DNA of 64,000 bases from Nocardiopsis_B mangrovi. GTDB taxonomy: Bacteria; Actinomycetota; Actinomycetes; Streptosporangiales; Streptosporangiaceae. Both the position numbers and the translations under genes were made by a program. Location of the stretch: assembly GCF_042653925.1 (NCBI RefSeq), contig NZ_JBHSFQ010000025.1, positions 1-64,000 on the forward strand, given 5' to 3'. The notes beneath the pieces are model-generated. The model worked only from the letters and a program-made list of their open reading frames with translations, had not been told where the DNA came from and ran no database searches. Shown here piece by piece: positions 43,399 through 51,705 of the stretch (the first letter of the stretch is position 1; the number at the start of each line of letters is the position of its first letter).

Positions 43399-45093
43399 TC
43401 ACAGCCTTGTGGGCGCGGACACACCGAGCAGGGAGAGACCCGTTGCCAGGGCCCCGGCCGTTGCGGCGCACAGAGCGAGCCGCGCGGCCATGGCCTCCCC
43501 GCCCTCGTCACACGCGGCGGGACGACCTGCGACCGGACGGGCGTCCTCCCCCGGGACACCGCCGCAGGACTCCCACCACCCATGGTAGGCATCCGCGAGA
43601 CCTTCGAGGTATCTGACCAGGATATGGGGTTCCCCCCGCCGCGCGGCGGTCAGCACCACCCCGGGCCCGTCGAACAGCTCCCCCACCAAGACCGCCGCCG
43701 CGCCCTCCCCCCAGACCCGGACGGCGGCCGCACCGGCCCCCGTCCGGCCGGACGGAGACGGGACATCGGACGGTGGCCCACCGGCCGGGGGACGCGCGGA
43801 CGGTGGGCCGGCCGGCGGAGGCGCCGCGGACGCCGGAGGGGCCGCGATCGGGGCCCATGGCACGGCAGAGGTCCCCGCCGAGTGCGCCGGCGCAGCGGAG
43901 GGCCCGGATGAGGGTTCCGGCCCCGGCCGGCACCCGGCTGAGGACTTCGGATCGCCGGTCGCGCGGTCGTGGGCCCAGGCGATGCTGCGTACCGAATGGG
44001 CGTGGGCGTAGCGGACGGCGAAGGCGGGGTTGGCCGCCACCAGGCGGGCCCACTCCCCCGGTTCCTCCGCGGTCGGCACGGCCGACAGGCCGGGGCCGGT
44101 GGCCTCCCCGGGCTTCGGGCGGTCGGGAACCGACCGGCAGAACGCGATCCGCGCGGACGCCTCCCCCACCACGCCGAGCAGCCGGGCGGCCGCGCCGGGG
44201 CCGGGCGGCGCGTCGAGGTAGGGGTCCCGCCACGTCACTTCGGCGGGGGCGTCCTTTCCGAGCGCCGGCAACGGGGGGGCGGCGGGACGTTCGCCCGTTT
44301 CCGCTGCGTCCGCGTCCCCGGACCCCCGTAGCGGGAGGCCAGTGGGGCTCTCGCCCGTGTCGGCGGCGGGCGCCGCGGACGCGTCCAAGTCCGTGGAATC
44401 CTCGTTCCCGGCGGCGAGCCGGTCGGCCGCGCGGGTGATGCGGTCGGCAGCGGCGGCGATGCGCCTGCGGGCGTCGTCGCGCGCGAGGTCGCGGGCCTCG
44501 GCGACCGACCCTGCGAGGTGCAAGGGGGACAGCGCCGCGGGCGGGGCCGTGTCCTCGCGGCCGCCGGAGCCGGCCATCGGGGGCGCCGGAAGCGGGCGTC
44601 CGGAGCCGGGCCGTCCTTCGCGAGGCCGCGTCTCATGGGGCCGTGCCCCGTGGGACGGACCGTGGAGGGGGCCACCGCCGAAGGGGCCGCCGTGGAGGTG
44701 CTCGCCGTGCGGGGGATCGCCGCCGATCAGGTAGGCGGGGTCGTCCGCTGCCGCGCGGACCACCGACAGCCGGATTTCGGGCGGCAGTGTGACGGCGACG
44801 AACCCGCGCCCCTCTGCGTCCGCGTCGGCCACCTGCGGGTGGTCGCGCAGCACGGCCGCGATATCGGCGGCCACCTCCGCCGCCGGGCGCCCGGCGAGGG
44901 CGGCCAGGCGCAGCGGCAGGGCGCTGGCGTAGTCGCCGGCCTCGCCCTCGGGCACGCGGCGCGGCCGTGCCGACGGGACCTCCACGCCGCCGCCCACGAC
45001 CTCGGCCGCGGCCCGGCGGAACAGCGCGTCGACCCACCACGGCGTCGCCGCGTCCAGCGCGGTCCCGCCGTCCGTCCGCTCCCCCACTGCCAC
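43399..45093 (-). CDS. nrtL: ArgS-related anticodon-binding protein (NrtL type)
   Basis: A 564-residue protein. The N-terminal region (about 20-130) resembles the Arg-tRNA synthetase additional domain (EAGDYASALPLRLAALAGRP). The C-terminus carries a DALR anticodon-binding domain (FAVRYAHAHSVRSIAWAHD ... LARLALCAATAGALATGLSLLG). The catalytic core with HIGH and KMSKS is absent, replaced by Gly/Pro/His- and Ala/Pro-rich stretches (about 125-265 and 375-440). It cannot aminoacylate; it may bind tRNA-Arg, whose CCG isoacceptor gene lies nearby. GTG at 45093. Confidence 0.75.
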   Translation of the reverse strand: MAVGERTDGGTALDAATPWWVDALFRRAAAEVVGGGVEVPSARPRRVPEGEAGDYASALPLRLAALAGRPAAEVAADIAAVLRDHPQVADADAEGRGFVAVTLPPEIRLSVVRAAADDPAYLIGGDPPHGEHLHGGPFGGGPLHGPSHGARPHETRPREGRPGSGRPLPAPPMAGSGGREDTAPPAALSPLHLAGSVAEARDLARDDARRRIAAAADRITRAADRLAAGNEDSTDLDASAAPAADTGESPTGLPLRGSGDADAAETGERPAAPPLPALGKDAPAEVTWRDPYLDAPPGPGAAARLLGVVGEASARIAFCRSVPDRPKPGEATGPGLSAVPTAEEPGEWARLVAANPAFAVRYAHAHSVRSIAWAHDRATGDPKSSAGCRPGPEPSSGPSAAPAHSAGTSAVPWAPIAAPPASAAPPPAGPPSARPPAGGPPSDVPSPSGRTGAGAAAVRVWGEGAAAVLVGELFDGPGVVLTAARRGEPHILVRYLEGLADAYHGWWESCGGVPGEDARPVAGRPAACDEGGEAMAARLALCAATAGALATGLSLLGVSAPTRL

Positions 45094-45137
45094 CCCGCTG
45101 TCCGCCGCTCTCGGTCCTCGTTCGATCGTGCCCGTGC

Positions 45138-45518
45138 TCAGGGCAGGCCGGCGAGGTCGCGGACGGTGACGATGAGCTCATTCGGGTCGAACGGCTTGGT
45201 CAGGTACGCGTCGACGCCGATCTCGCGGCCGCGCCGCAGGTCGTCCTCTTGGGCGCGCGCGGTGATGAGGACGACCTTCATCCCGCGGGTCTCCTCGTTC
45301 TCGCGGAGGCGCAGGGCCGTGACCCAGCCGTCCAGGCGCGGCATCATGACGTCGAGAGTGATGACGTCGGGCCGCACGTCGCCCACGCGGTCGAGGCAGT
45401 CCTGGCCGTCGACCGCCGTGTGGACCTCGAAGCCCTCAAGTTGCAGGTTGACGGTGATGAGCTGCCTGATCACCTCGTTGTCATCGACCACCAGTACCCG
45501 TGCCAGTGCTTCACCCAC
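45138..45518 (-). CDS. Single-domain response regulator (CheY-like)
   Basis: A 126-residue receiver without an output domain. The acidic pair is in VLVVDDNEV, the phospho-acceptor in VITLDVMMPRLDGW, with LITARAQEDD and LTKPFDPNE. No kinase is adjacent. TAGTCT on the minus strand (45526-45531) is placed for a nearly leaderless start at GTG 45518. Confidence 0.85.
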   Translation of the reverse strand: MGEALARVLVVDDNEVIRQLITVNLQLEGFEVHTAVDGQDCLDRVGDVRPDVITLDVMMPRLDGWVTALRLRENEETRGMKVVLITARAQEDDLRRGREIGVDAYLTKPFDPNELIVTVRDLAGLP

Positions 45519-45606
45519 GGCCGCGAGACTAGCGCCCGGGGCTCGGCCGCCGCTGGCGTATGCGCGAACGCACGGAAAACTGCGCGATCCACCCCCGGGC
45601 CCCTGC

Positions 45607-45612
45607 TAGGGT
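45607..45612 (+). promoter_or_regulatory. tRNA-Arg promoter -10 (TAGGGT)
   Basis: TAGGGT predicts a start near 45619, eight bases before the mature tRNA 5' end. Confidence 0.45.
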
Positions 45613-45626
45613 TGGTCCCGCGACAA

Positions 45627-45698
45627 GCCCCCTTAGCTCAGGGGATAGAGCAACGGCCTCCGGAGCCGTGTGCGCAGGTTCGAATCCTGCAGGGGGCA
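45627..45698 (+). tRNA. tRNA-Arg (anticodon CCG)
   Basis: A full cloverleaf is visible: acceptor GCCCCCT/AGGGGGC, D-stem GCTC/GAGC, anticodon stem ACGGC/GCCGT with loop CTCCGGA (CCG, reading CGG), 4-base variable loop, T-arm GCAGG-TTCGAAT-CCTGC and discriminator A. The 3' CCA is not fully encoded (ACCT follows). It marks the left edge of the accessory segment. Confidence 0.95.
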
Positions 45699-45716
45699 CC
45701 TATCCGATCCGGCGCA

Positions 45717-45752
45717 GCCGTCGCGCGACCGTCACCTCGGTTTCGCGACGGC
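45717..45752 (+). terminator. Possible tRNA terminator
   Basis: GCCGTCGCG (45717-45725) pairs perfectly with CGCGACGGC (45744-45752) over an 18-base loop, followed by CGTATT. Weak T-run. Confidence 0.35.
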
Positions 45753-45887
45753 CGTATTCGTGTGCGCCGATCGAGATTCCTCGCAACACCTATCCGGACC
45801 CGGTCCGGCCATCGGCGGATCCGCTGCCTCGGTGTCGCACCGATTCAGCGGATCCGTTGGAGAAGCGTCACTTCCGGCCGGGGAGGA

Positions 45888-46124
45888 CTAGCGCACCCAC
45901 ATCGTCCACGAGCCGCCGTTCGGGCGGCAGTCGAACTGGGTGTAGTCGTGATGGTCCTGGTTGATGTAGTCGATCCCGTCCTCCCAGCACTCCAGGTACG
46001 TGGCGTAGCCGCCTCCGGCCACCACCCAGTCGGCGGCGTTGGCGGCGCCGGCGGTCAGCGGGATGCTGATGAGCGCGGCACCGATGGCGATACCGGCAGC
46101 GATACGCGAACGCAAAGACGTCAT
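45888..46124 (-). CDS. Small secreted protein, two cysteines
   Basis: A 78-residue precursor with a clean Sec signal (MTSLRSRIAAGIAIGAALIS .. TAGAANA) giving a mature chain of about 48 residues rich in Trp, Tyr, Asp and Gly. It has two Cys (LECWED and FDCRPN) that could form one disulfide. GGAG five bases before the ATG at 46124. No family recognised. The aromatic, acidic mature part could be a signalling, antimicrobial or surface peptide; this is open. Confidence 0.7.
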   Translation of the reverse strand: MTSLRSRIAAGIAIGAALISIPLTAGAANAADWVVAGGGYATYLECWEDGIDYINQDHHDYTQFDCRPNGGSWTMWVR

Positions 46125-46525
46125 GGCTACTCCACGTGATCGTCGGGGTTCGAATTCTCGTGATCGACGACCGGCACGGGCCGAGAAGACGCGACAACGA
46201 CCTCGGCACCTGGCCTGCACGGTGGCCGGACGGGGCCCACCACCGGCTCGGCGCTAGGAATACGCTCGGCCTCAGCGCGTGCCGACCGCCGCGGCCGCAC
46301 CGATCGGCGCCGCCGTGGCGCTCGGATCATATTCGGAGCGCGGCCGCTCGCGCTATTAGATCGTGCCCCTACGGCACACTCAATTCAAAATGATGTGGGA
46401 CAGAACACACCATCATTGAACTGCGAGTCACCGTGCGGAGTTTCCATTGCCGGCGCGACCCGGGGCTTGAGTACGCCGCCACGGCATGGCTTTTCCTATG
46501 TGCGTCCGCACAGTGAGGGGAGATC
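46125..46525. other. AT-rich intergenic region between small secreted protein and 65-residue ORF
   Basis: These 401 bases carry no gene. GC content falls sharply near 46330-46430. An imperfect inverted repeat lies at 46385-46420. Promoters of both flanking genes should be here. Confidence 0.4.
46385..46420. repeat. Imperfect inverted repeat TTCAAAATGATG...CATCATTGAA
   Basis: Ten paired positions with a 2-base bulge, separated by about 15 bases, in the AT-rich gap about 105 bases upstream of the 65-residue ORF. Suits a regulator operator or an RNA hairpin. Confidence 0.4.
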
Positions 46526-46723
46526 ATGGGAAAGCAGAATCCGCGGCCCGCTGACAGCAGGGACATGTACGCGGTCCACACCGGAATGCTGCTCCAGGAC
46601 GCCTCCAGCGAGCAGCGTGCTCTTTTCAAGGAAGCCGTCGGCGCTCCGGTGTTCGCGGTGATGTCCAGGGTCGGACCGATCTCCGTGAAGCGCTACCGGG
46701 ATACGGTGTTCTCCCCTTCGTGA
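46526..46723 (+). CDS. Small protein of unknown function (65 residues)
   Basis: Good ribosome site (GGGGAGATC before ATG) and complete frame. The sequence runs MGKQNPRPADSRDMYAVHTG, DASSEQRALFKEAVG, VGPISVKRYRDTVFSPS. There is no signal peptide, membrane helix or cysteine. It lies in the same direction as and 253 bases before an HTH regulator with helical repeats. Function unknown. Confidence 0.55.
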   Translation: MGKQNPRPADSRDMYAVHTGMLLQDASSEQRALFKEAVGAPVFAVMSRVGPISVKRYRDTVFSPS

Positions 46724-46976
46724 CACATGCCTTCGGCCTCCGACCGCGGGTCCCGCGGGCCGTGCACGAGGCATCGCAGGCCGCCACCGGCCTCTTACAC
46801 GCCCGTGGACGCCACACTTGCGTCGCCTTCCGCGCATATCTCCGGGACCGCCCGGTGCATTGAGGGCGTGGCTGCGCAGGGATAACGTGGGAAATCCACG
46901 CGGACGCACCCCCATGTCCCGGATCCGGGAAGAGGACATGTGCGGGACCGTTGATTCCCCTTCTGGACGGTCGGCC

Positions 46977-48320
46977 ATGGCGGATCGATCAGCGCCGAAC
47001 ACACGTCTCATCCGCCTCCAGCGGGAGGCGGGCCTGAGCGGCGAGGAACTGGCGCGGAAGGTCAATGCGGCGGGCCGGGAAATGGGCGTTCCCCTGCGGT
47101 ACGGCCGCGCCTCGGTGAGCCAGTGGCGGTCGGGCACCCGGCCGCGGCCGCCGGTGCCCGACCTCATCGCCGAGGTGCTGTCGCGGAGCCTCGGCCGATC
47201 GATCACCGTCGCGGACGCCGGTTTCACCGAAGGGCCCGGAACCGTCCCCTCCCAGGAGGACGCCCTCGACGCGGTCGCCCGGCTCGACCGGCTGAGCGCC
47301 TCCATCGACCGCGGCCCGGAGTACGTCTTCACGCTGCACGGCCTGGCCGCGCCGCCGTGGCGCCCGGGCGCCGCGCCGCCGGCGTCTCGTCGCCGCCCTT
47401 ATCCGATGATGCGTGTCGGGAGGAGCGAACTCGACGCGGCCGAGGCGATGCTGGATGTCTTCTCCGCGGCGGAGGCCCTTCACGGTGCCAGCCGGGTCGC
47501 GCCATTCCTCCAGGAATACCTCCATCGCCCCATGGCCCTCTGGCTGCGCTGCCCGAGCAGCACGGACACGCGGCGACGGCTTCTTCGGACGGCCGCGCGG
47601 CTCGCATATCTGGGCGGTTTCGCCTACTTCGACCTTGAGGAGCACGGTCTCGCGCAACGCTTCTACCGCGTCTCCCTGCTCTTCGCCGCCGAAGCCGACG
47701 ACGCGTGGGGTTACGCGGTCACCCTGCGTGCGATGAGCGTGCAGGCGTTCTCTCTCGGGCACCACGGCCCTGCTCTGGATCTGTCCGCGGCCGCCGTCGA
47801 CACCGCGCCGCGCGCGACGGACCATGTCTCGAAGGCCTTTCTCCGCGGCCAACTCGCCGTCACCCGGGCGCGACAAGGAGACAGGGAATCGGCGATCGGG
47901 TGCCTGCGCTCGGCCGAACGGCATATGGAGTCCGCGACGAGCCGCCCAGGACCGCCGGCCTACCATTGGGCGGCACTCGCCCACCAGCGCGCGGTCGTAC
48001 GGGACCTTCTGGGCGACCGTCGCGGCGCGACACAGGATTTCGTGAACGCCGTGCGGTGGCGCCCCTCCTCCGAACGACGCTCGACGGCGCTCCTCTATGC
48101 GCGACTCGCCGAGCACCAGCTGAGCGGGGGCGAACTCGAACCGGCGGCGGTCAACTGGCACCGCTTCCTCGATATCTATCCCTCGATCCGCAGCGGACGC
48201 GCCCGGACGGCCCTCGCGGTCCTGCGCGCCCGGGTCCGCCCCCATTCCGCTCATGCATCAGGGCGCTACCTGCTGGCACGGGCCACCGAACTGTGGCGGC
48301 TGCCCTCCAAGGCCCCTTGA
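46977..48320 (+). CDS. HTH regulator with helical-repeat (TPR-like) domain
   Basis: A 447-residue protein from ATG 46977. The N-terminal HTH (TRLIRLQREAGLSGEELARK .. RASVSQWRSGTRPRPPVP, about 8-60) is followed by a linker. A long all-helical part (about 150-430) has repeat-like stretches (YFDLEEHGLAQRFYRVSLLF, HHGPALDLSAAAVDTAPRAT, RQGDRESAIGCLRSAERHM, ARLAEHQLSGG). This resembles the XRE-plus-TPR regulators frequent in Streptomyces development. Earlier in-frame starts (46914, 46938) lack spacing. Its 3' end overlaps the convergent IspH-like gene by 55 bases. Confidence 0.7.
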   Translation: MADRSAPNTRLIRLQREAGLSGEELARKVNAAGREMGVPLRYGRASVSQWRSGTRPRPPVPDLIAEVLSRSLGRSITVADAGFTEGPGTVPSQEDALDAVARLDRLSASIDRGPEYVFTLHGLAAPPWRPGAAPPASRRRPYPMMRVGRSELDAAEAMLDVFSAAEALHGASRVAPFLQEYLHRPMALWLRCPSSTDTRRRLLRTAARLAYLGGFAYFDLEEHGLAQRFYRVSLLFAAEADDAWGYAVTLRAMSVQAFSLGHHGPALDLSAAAVDTAPRATDHVSKAFLRGQLAVTRARQGDRESAIGCLRSAERHMESATSRPGPPAYHWAALAHQRAVVRDLLGDRRGATQDFVNAVRWRPSSERRSTALLYARLAEHQLSGGELEPAAVNWHRFLDIYPSIRSGRARTALAVLRARVRPHSAHASGRYLLARATELWRLPSKAP

Positions 48321-48964
48321 GCCGCGGTACGAGCCGCCCCGCCGAACGGCGCGTCCTGTGACCACGCTCCGGTGTCGCGGCAACGGCGGTCGTCGACGGT
48401 CAGCGGCCCCACTCCGGCAAGGGCCGCGATCAGCTCCCCGACGAGCCCGGCATCCGTGCCCTCACCGACCGCCATCCCGATGCGGGTGCGTCCGGCGAGC
48501 CATTCCGGGCGGATCACCATGCGCTCGTCCACGGCATGCACCTCGGCCGGCGATTCCCCGGCGCAGCCGACGCCGGGATGAACGCCGGACGGCCCGCCCA
48601 CCGCGAGAACGACATCGGACGCCTCGGACCGCCCGCGGCAACGGCACGGGACCCCGTCGAAGAGCGCCAGCCGCCGCGTGCGCATCACGGCCATCCACGA
48701 CTCCGTGACGTCCCGGGCGATCGCGACCCCGCGATCATCATCGGATCGCGCGCCGATCGCGATGCCGACGGGCAGACCCGAATCGGGATCGAGATAGCTG
48801 GCGGCACAGACGGTCGCCGCCCCCGTCTCACGATCCGGGCGGGTGTCGAGCGCGCCCACTCGGACATCGCGACCGCGGCCGCGGGTGTGGGCGGCGACGA
48901 TCGGCGCAGCCGGGCTCGGTACCCGGCCCCTGCGGGGGTCGCGGAAGCATCCGGCGACCACCAC
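48266..48964 (-). CDS. Shortened IspH-like protein
   Basis: A 232-residue protein. The first half (VVVAGCFRDPRRGRVPSPAA .. CAASYLDPDSG) resembles the extra N-terminal domain of some actinobacterial IspH proteins. WMAVMRTRRLALF then leads into the IspH opening, but the usual FCAGV reads PCRCRG (107-111). The chain jumps to a segment like the IspH C-terminal domain (SDVVLAVGG, PEWLAGRTRIGMAVGEGTDAGLVGELIAAL). The central domain with a second cluster cysteine seems absent, so normal activity is unlikely. I start at GTG 48964, five bases after GAGG; codon use upstream is not coding-like. Assignment rests on remembered sequences. Confidence 0.45.
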   Translation of the reverse strand: MVVAGCFRDPRRGRVPSPAAPIVAAHTRGRGRDVRVGALDTRPDRETGAATVCAASYLDPDSGLPVGIAIGARSDDDRGVAIARDVTESWMAVMRTRRLALFDGVPCRCRGRSEASDVVLAVGGPSGVHPGVGCAGESPAEVHAVDERMVIRPEWLAGRTRIGMAVGEGTDAGLVGELIAALAGVGPLTVDDRRCRDTGAWSQDAPFGGAARTAAQGALEGSRHSSVARASR

Positions 48965-49419
48965 CTCACCCTCACATACACCAGATGCGGCGATCCACGC
49001 CAATATCCGCGTTCTGCCCACAGTCGCCCTCATGCCCTTTTCGCCACCGAAAAATGAACCGGAGAACCAGAATCACCGGCAGCACGGATTCTGACCTTCC
49101 CAAGGAAATATAAACCGAGAGACCAGCGCCCGATGTGCACGAAAACATGTCAGGCACGGTAAATGCGTTTAATTCGCTTCGCCTGTTGACACATGAATTC
49201 CGCTTATTTCTTCCATCATGGGGCCGCTCGGAGGTCTACTGGGATCTTCCCCGAAACCCCCGACAGAGCCCTGGTCGGCGCGGCAGGCGATCCCGCCGCC
49301 GCAAGGCCGCTCCGGGCGACCCCTGGGAGCCGCCGGCGCGGACCCACACCTCCAGGGGACGACACGAGAATCCGCGCCATCGCGGGGCGGCGATCCGGGG
49401 AAGAAAACGAAAGGAATCG
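48965..49419. other. AT-rich divergent control region between ispH-like gene and ACP operon
   Basis: These 455 bases hold no supported gene. They include runs of low GC (49020-49220), a perfect -35 hexamer TTGACA at 49186-49191 without a clear -10 at the right distance, and minus-strand TATATT near 49110. Promoters for the PKS-like operon and the divergent gene must lie here. Confidence 0.4.
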
Positions 49420-49659
49420 ATGATGCCCGACGTATCCGCAGAGATCTCCACCATCCTGGCCGACGACTTCGACGTCCCAGCCGGGGAGATAACCCCGGAG
49501 AACACCCTCCAAGAGCTCGGCGTCGACTCCGTTGCGGCGGTCGAACTCGCCGACGTCCTCCAGGAGCGGCTGGGAATCACGATCGGCGACGAGGACCTGA
49601 GCACCCGGAGCACCATCGCACAGGTCATCGACGTCGTCACCGAAAGAGCGGGGGCGTAG
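49420..49659 (+). CDS. Acyl carrier protein
   Basis: A 79-residue ACP: DVSAEISTILADDFDVPAGE, then the phosphopantetheine site Ser37 in LGVDSVAAVELAD, and a final helix. Strongly acidic as expected. AAAGGA precedes two consecutive ATGs (49420, 49423); either may be used. First gene of the operon, four bases before the ketosynthase. It should carry the growing acyl chain. Confidence 0.88.
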   Translation: MMPDVSAEISTILADDFDVPAGEITPENTLQELGVDSVAAVELADVLQERLGITIGDEDLSTRSTIAQVIDVVTERAGA

Positions 49660-49663
49660 CCCC

Positions 49664-50896
49664 GTGGCCGTCCGCGCACCCGTCGCGATCACCGGGATCG
49701 GACTCGTCACCCCGGCCGGAATCGGACGCGCCGCCAACTGGAAGGCCGTCTGTACCGGGGCCGCCACGGCCGACGTCGTCGACACGCTCGCGGACGCTCC
49801 GATCGGGTTCGCCAGCGTCGTGCCCGCGGCTTTCGACGCCGACCGGCTGGCCGGGCCCCGCGCCTCCCGCCGGTACGACCGCGGTACCCAGTTCGCGCTC
49901 GCCGCCGGATGGGAGGCCCTCGACGACGCCGGCCTCACACCGGCCGCTCTCGAAGGCGCCCGCGTCGCGGTCGTCATGGGAACCGCCTTCGGCGGGGTCC
50001 GGTCCTTCGAGGACGACCACGCACGGCTCATGGCCGACGGTCCGGGAGCCGTCACCGCCCGCTTCCTCCCCAAAGCCTTGGCGAACATGGCGTCGGGCGT
50101 CGCTTCGATCGAATTCGGCGCCACGGGCCCCGCCATGGTCGTCTCGACCGCCTGCGCCTCCGGCACGACCGCGATCGGGATCGGACTCGGTCTGCTGCGC
50201 TCGGGGGCGGCGGACGTCGTCCTCGCCGGCGGCACGGATGCCGCCGTGACCACCTTGAACGTGGCCGGGTTCCACAAGCTGCGCGCCCTGTCCCGAGCCG
50301 ACCGGTTCCCGCCGGCCCGCGCTTCACGGCCGTTCGACATCGCCCACGACGGGTTCGTCATGGGCGAAGGCGCGGGGGTCCTCATCCTCGAACGCGTGCC
50401 CGATGCGACCGGGCGCGGGGCGCGGCCCTACGCCCTGCTCGCCGGATACGGGGCGGCGAGCGACGCACACCACATCACCGCACCCCACCCCGACGGCCGC
50501 GGAGCCAAGGAGGCGATCCGCGAGGCGTGCGACGACGCCGGGCTGTCCCCCGGGGACATCGACCACATCAACGCCCACGCCACGTCCACCCCCATAGGAG
50601 ACGCGATCGAGGCCGGAGTCGTCGCCGAGATCGCGCCGAACGCGGCACTGACCTCGACCAAGGGCGTCACCGGCCACCCCATGGGAGCGGCCGGTGCGAT
50701 CGAGGCCGCGTACACGGCCCTCACGCTCCACACCCGGACCGTGCCTCCCGTGGCGAACCTCGACGAACCCTGCGAGCGGGCCGGGGGCCTCGACCTCGTC
50801 ATGGGCGGCGCCCGGTCCCAGAGAGTGGACACCGCACTGTCGAACAGCTTCGGATTCGGCGGTCACAACGCCGTCCTCGCCTTCACGTCCGCCTAA
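49664..50896 (+). CDS. FabF-type ketosynthase (KAS II-like)
   Basis: A 410-residue beta-ketoacyl-ACP synthase with an intact Cys-His-His triad: Cys164 (VSTACASGT), His305 (NAHATSTP) and His338 (GVTGHPMGAAGA). The acyl-pocket and C-terminal NSFGFGGHNAVL loops are conserved. It condenses malonyl-ACP with acyl primers. The enzyme is discrete, unlike the type I-like ketosynthase fused downstream, so the locus holds two different condensing enzymes. GTG at 49664. Confidence 0.92.
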   Translation: MAVRAPVAITGIGLVTPAGIGRAANWKAVCTGAATADVVDTLADAPIGFASVVPAAFDADRLAGPRASRRYDRGTQFALAAGWEALDDAGLTPAALEGARVAVVMGTAFGGVRSFEDDHARLMADGPGAVTARFLPKALANMASGVASIEFGATGPAMVVSTACASGTTAIGIGLGLLRSGAADVVLAGGTDAAVTTLNVAGFHKLRALSRADRFPPARASRPFDIAHDGFVMGEGAGVLILERVPDATGRGARPYALLAGYGAASDAHHITAPHPDGRGAKEAIREACDDAGLSPGDIDHINAHATSTPIGDAIEAGVVAEIAPNAALTSTKGVTGHPMGAAGAIEAAYTALTLHTRTVPPVANLDEPCERAGGLDLVMGGARSQRVDTALSNSFGFGGHNAVLAFTSA

Positions 50897-50915
50897 CACC
50901 AGGAGGGGTCCGCCC

Positions 50916-51680
50916 ATGGGCCAGGTCGCAGTCATCACGGGAGGCACCGCGGGGATCGGGCTCGCCTGCGCGCAAAGGCTCCTCGCCGACGGGGACACCA
51001 TCGTCCTCGCCGGCCGGTCCACCGAACGCGGACGCGCCGCCACCACCGAGATCGGAGGCGGTGACCGGGTCCGATTCATCGCCTGCGACGCGACGGACCC
51101 TGACCAGGTCACGCGGTTGATCGAGGGGGCCGTGGACGAGTATCGGCGCATCGACGTGCTCGTCAACAACGCCGGAGGCGTCACCGATGACGGGCGGCCC
51201 GCCGTCGAACAGGAGGACGACGCCCTCGACCGCGCCTTCCGGCTCAACGTCGACTCGGCCTTCTGGGCGAGCCGCGCCGCCCTGAAGCACATGCTGCCGA
51301 GAGGCTACGGCCGGATCATCAACATGTCCTCGATAGCGGGCAAGACCGGGGCAGCGGGGCTCCTCGGCTACACCACCGCCAAACACGCGCTCATCGGTCT
51401 GACCAAGAGCCTGGCCAAAGAGGTCACGGCGCGCGGCGTCAGCGTCACCGCCGTCTGCCCCGGCATCACCGACACCGAGATGGTCCCGCGGGAACTCCAG
51501 GGAGCGATCGAGGCGTCCGGGGCCGACTTCGCGGCCGCGGCGGAGCACTACACCGGCGACCTCGGGCGCATGGTCGACCCGGCCGAGGTCGCATCGGTCG
51601 TCGCCCTCCTCGCCTCCCCGGACGGCTCCGCCGTCTCCGGCACCGCCATCAGCGTCGATGGCGGCTTCACCCAGTTCTAG
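50916..51680 (+). CDS. FabG-type short-chain dehydrogenase/reductase
   Basis: SDR of 254 residues. The cofactor motif TGGTAGIG (8-15), NNAG (84-87) and catalytic Tyr152-x3-Lys156 (YTTAK) with Ser139 are present. The C-terminus VSGTAISVDGGFTQF is typical of 3-oxoacyl-ACP reductases. AGGAGG precedes ATG. It likely reduces the product of the neighbouring ketosynthase. Confidence 0.9.
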   Translation: MGQVAVITGGTAGIGLACAQRLLADGDTIVLAGRSTERGRAATTEIGGGDRVRFIACDATDPDQVTRLIEGAVDEYRRIDVLVNNAGGVTDDGRPAVEQEDDALDRAFRLNVDSAFWASRAALKHMLPRGYGRIINMSSIAGKTGAAGLLGYTTAKHALIGLTKSLAKEVTARGVSVTAVCPGITDTEMVPRELQGAIEASGADFAAAAEHYTGDLGRMVDPAEVASVVALLASPDGSAVSGTAISVDGGFTQF

Positions 51681-51705
51681 CCTTCAGCTCAGAGAGGACC
51701 CGGCC

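Noticed and set aside
49186..49191. TTGACA as a full promoter for the ACP operon
   Set aside because: The -35 hexamer is perfect but no acceptable -10 lies 16-18 bases downstream, so only the region is listed.
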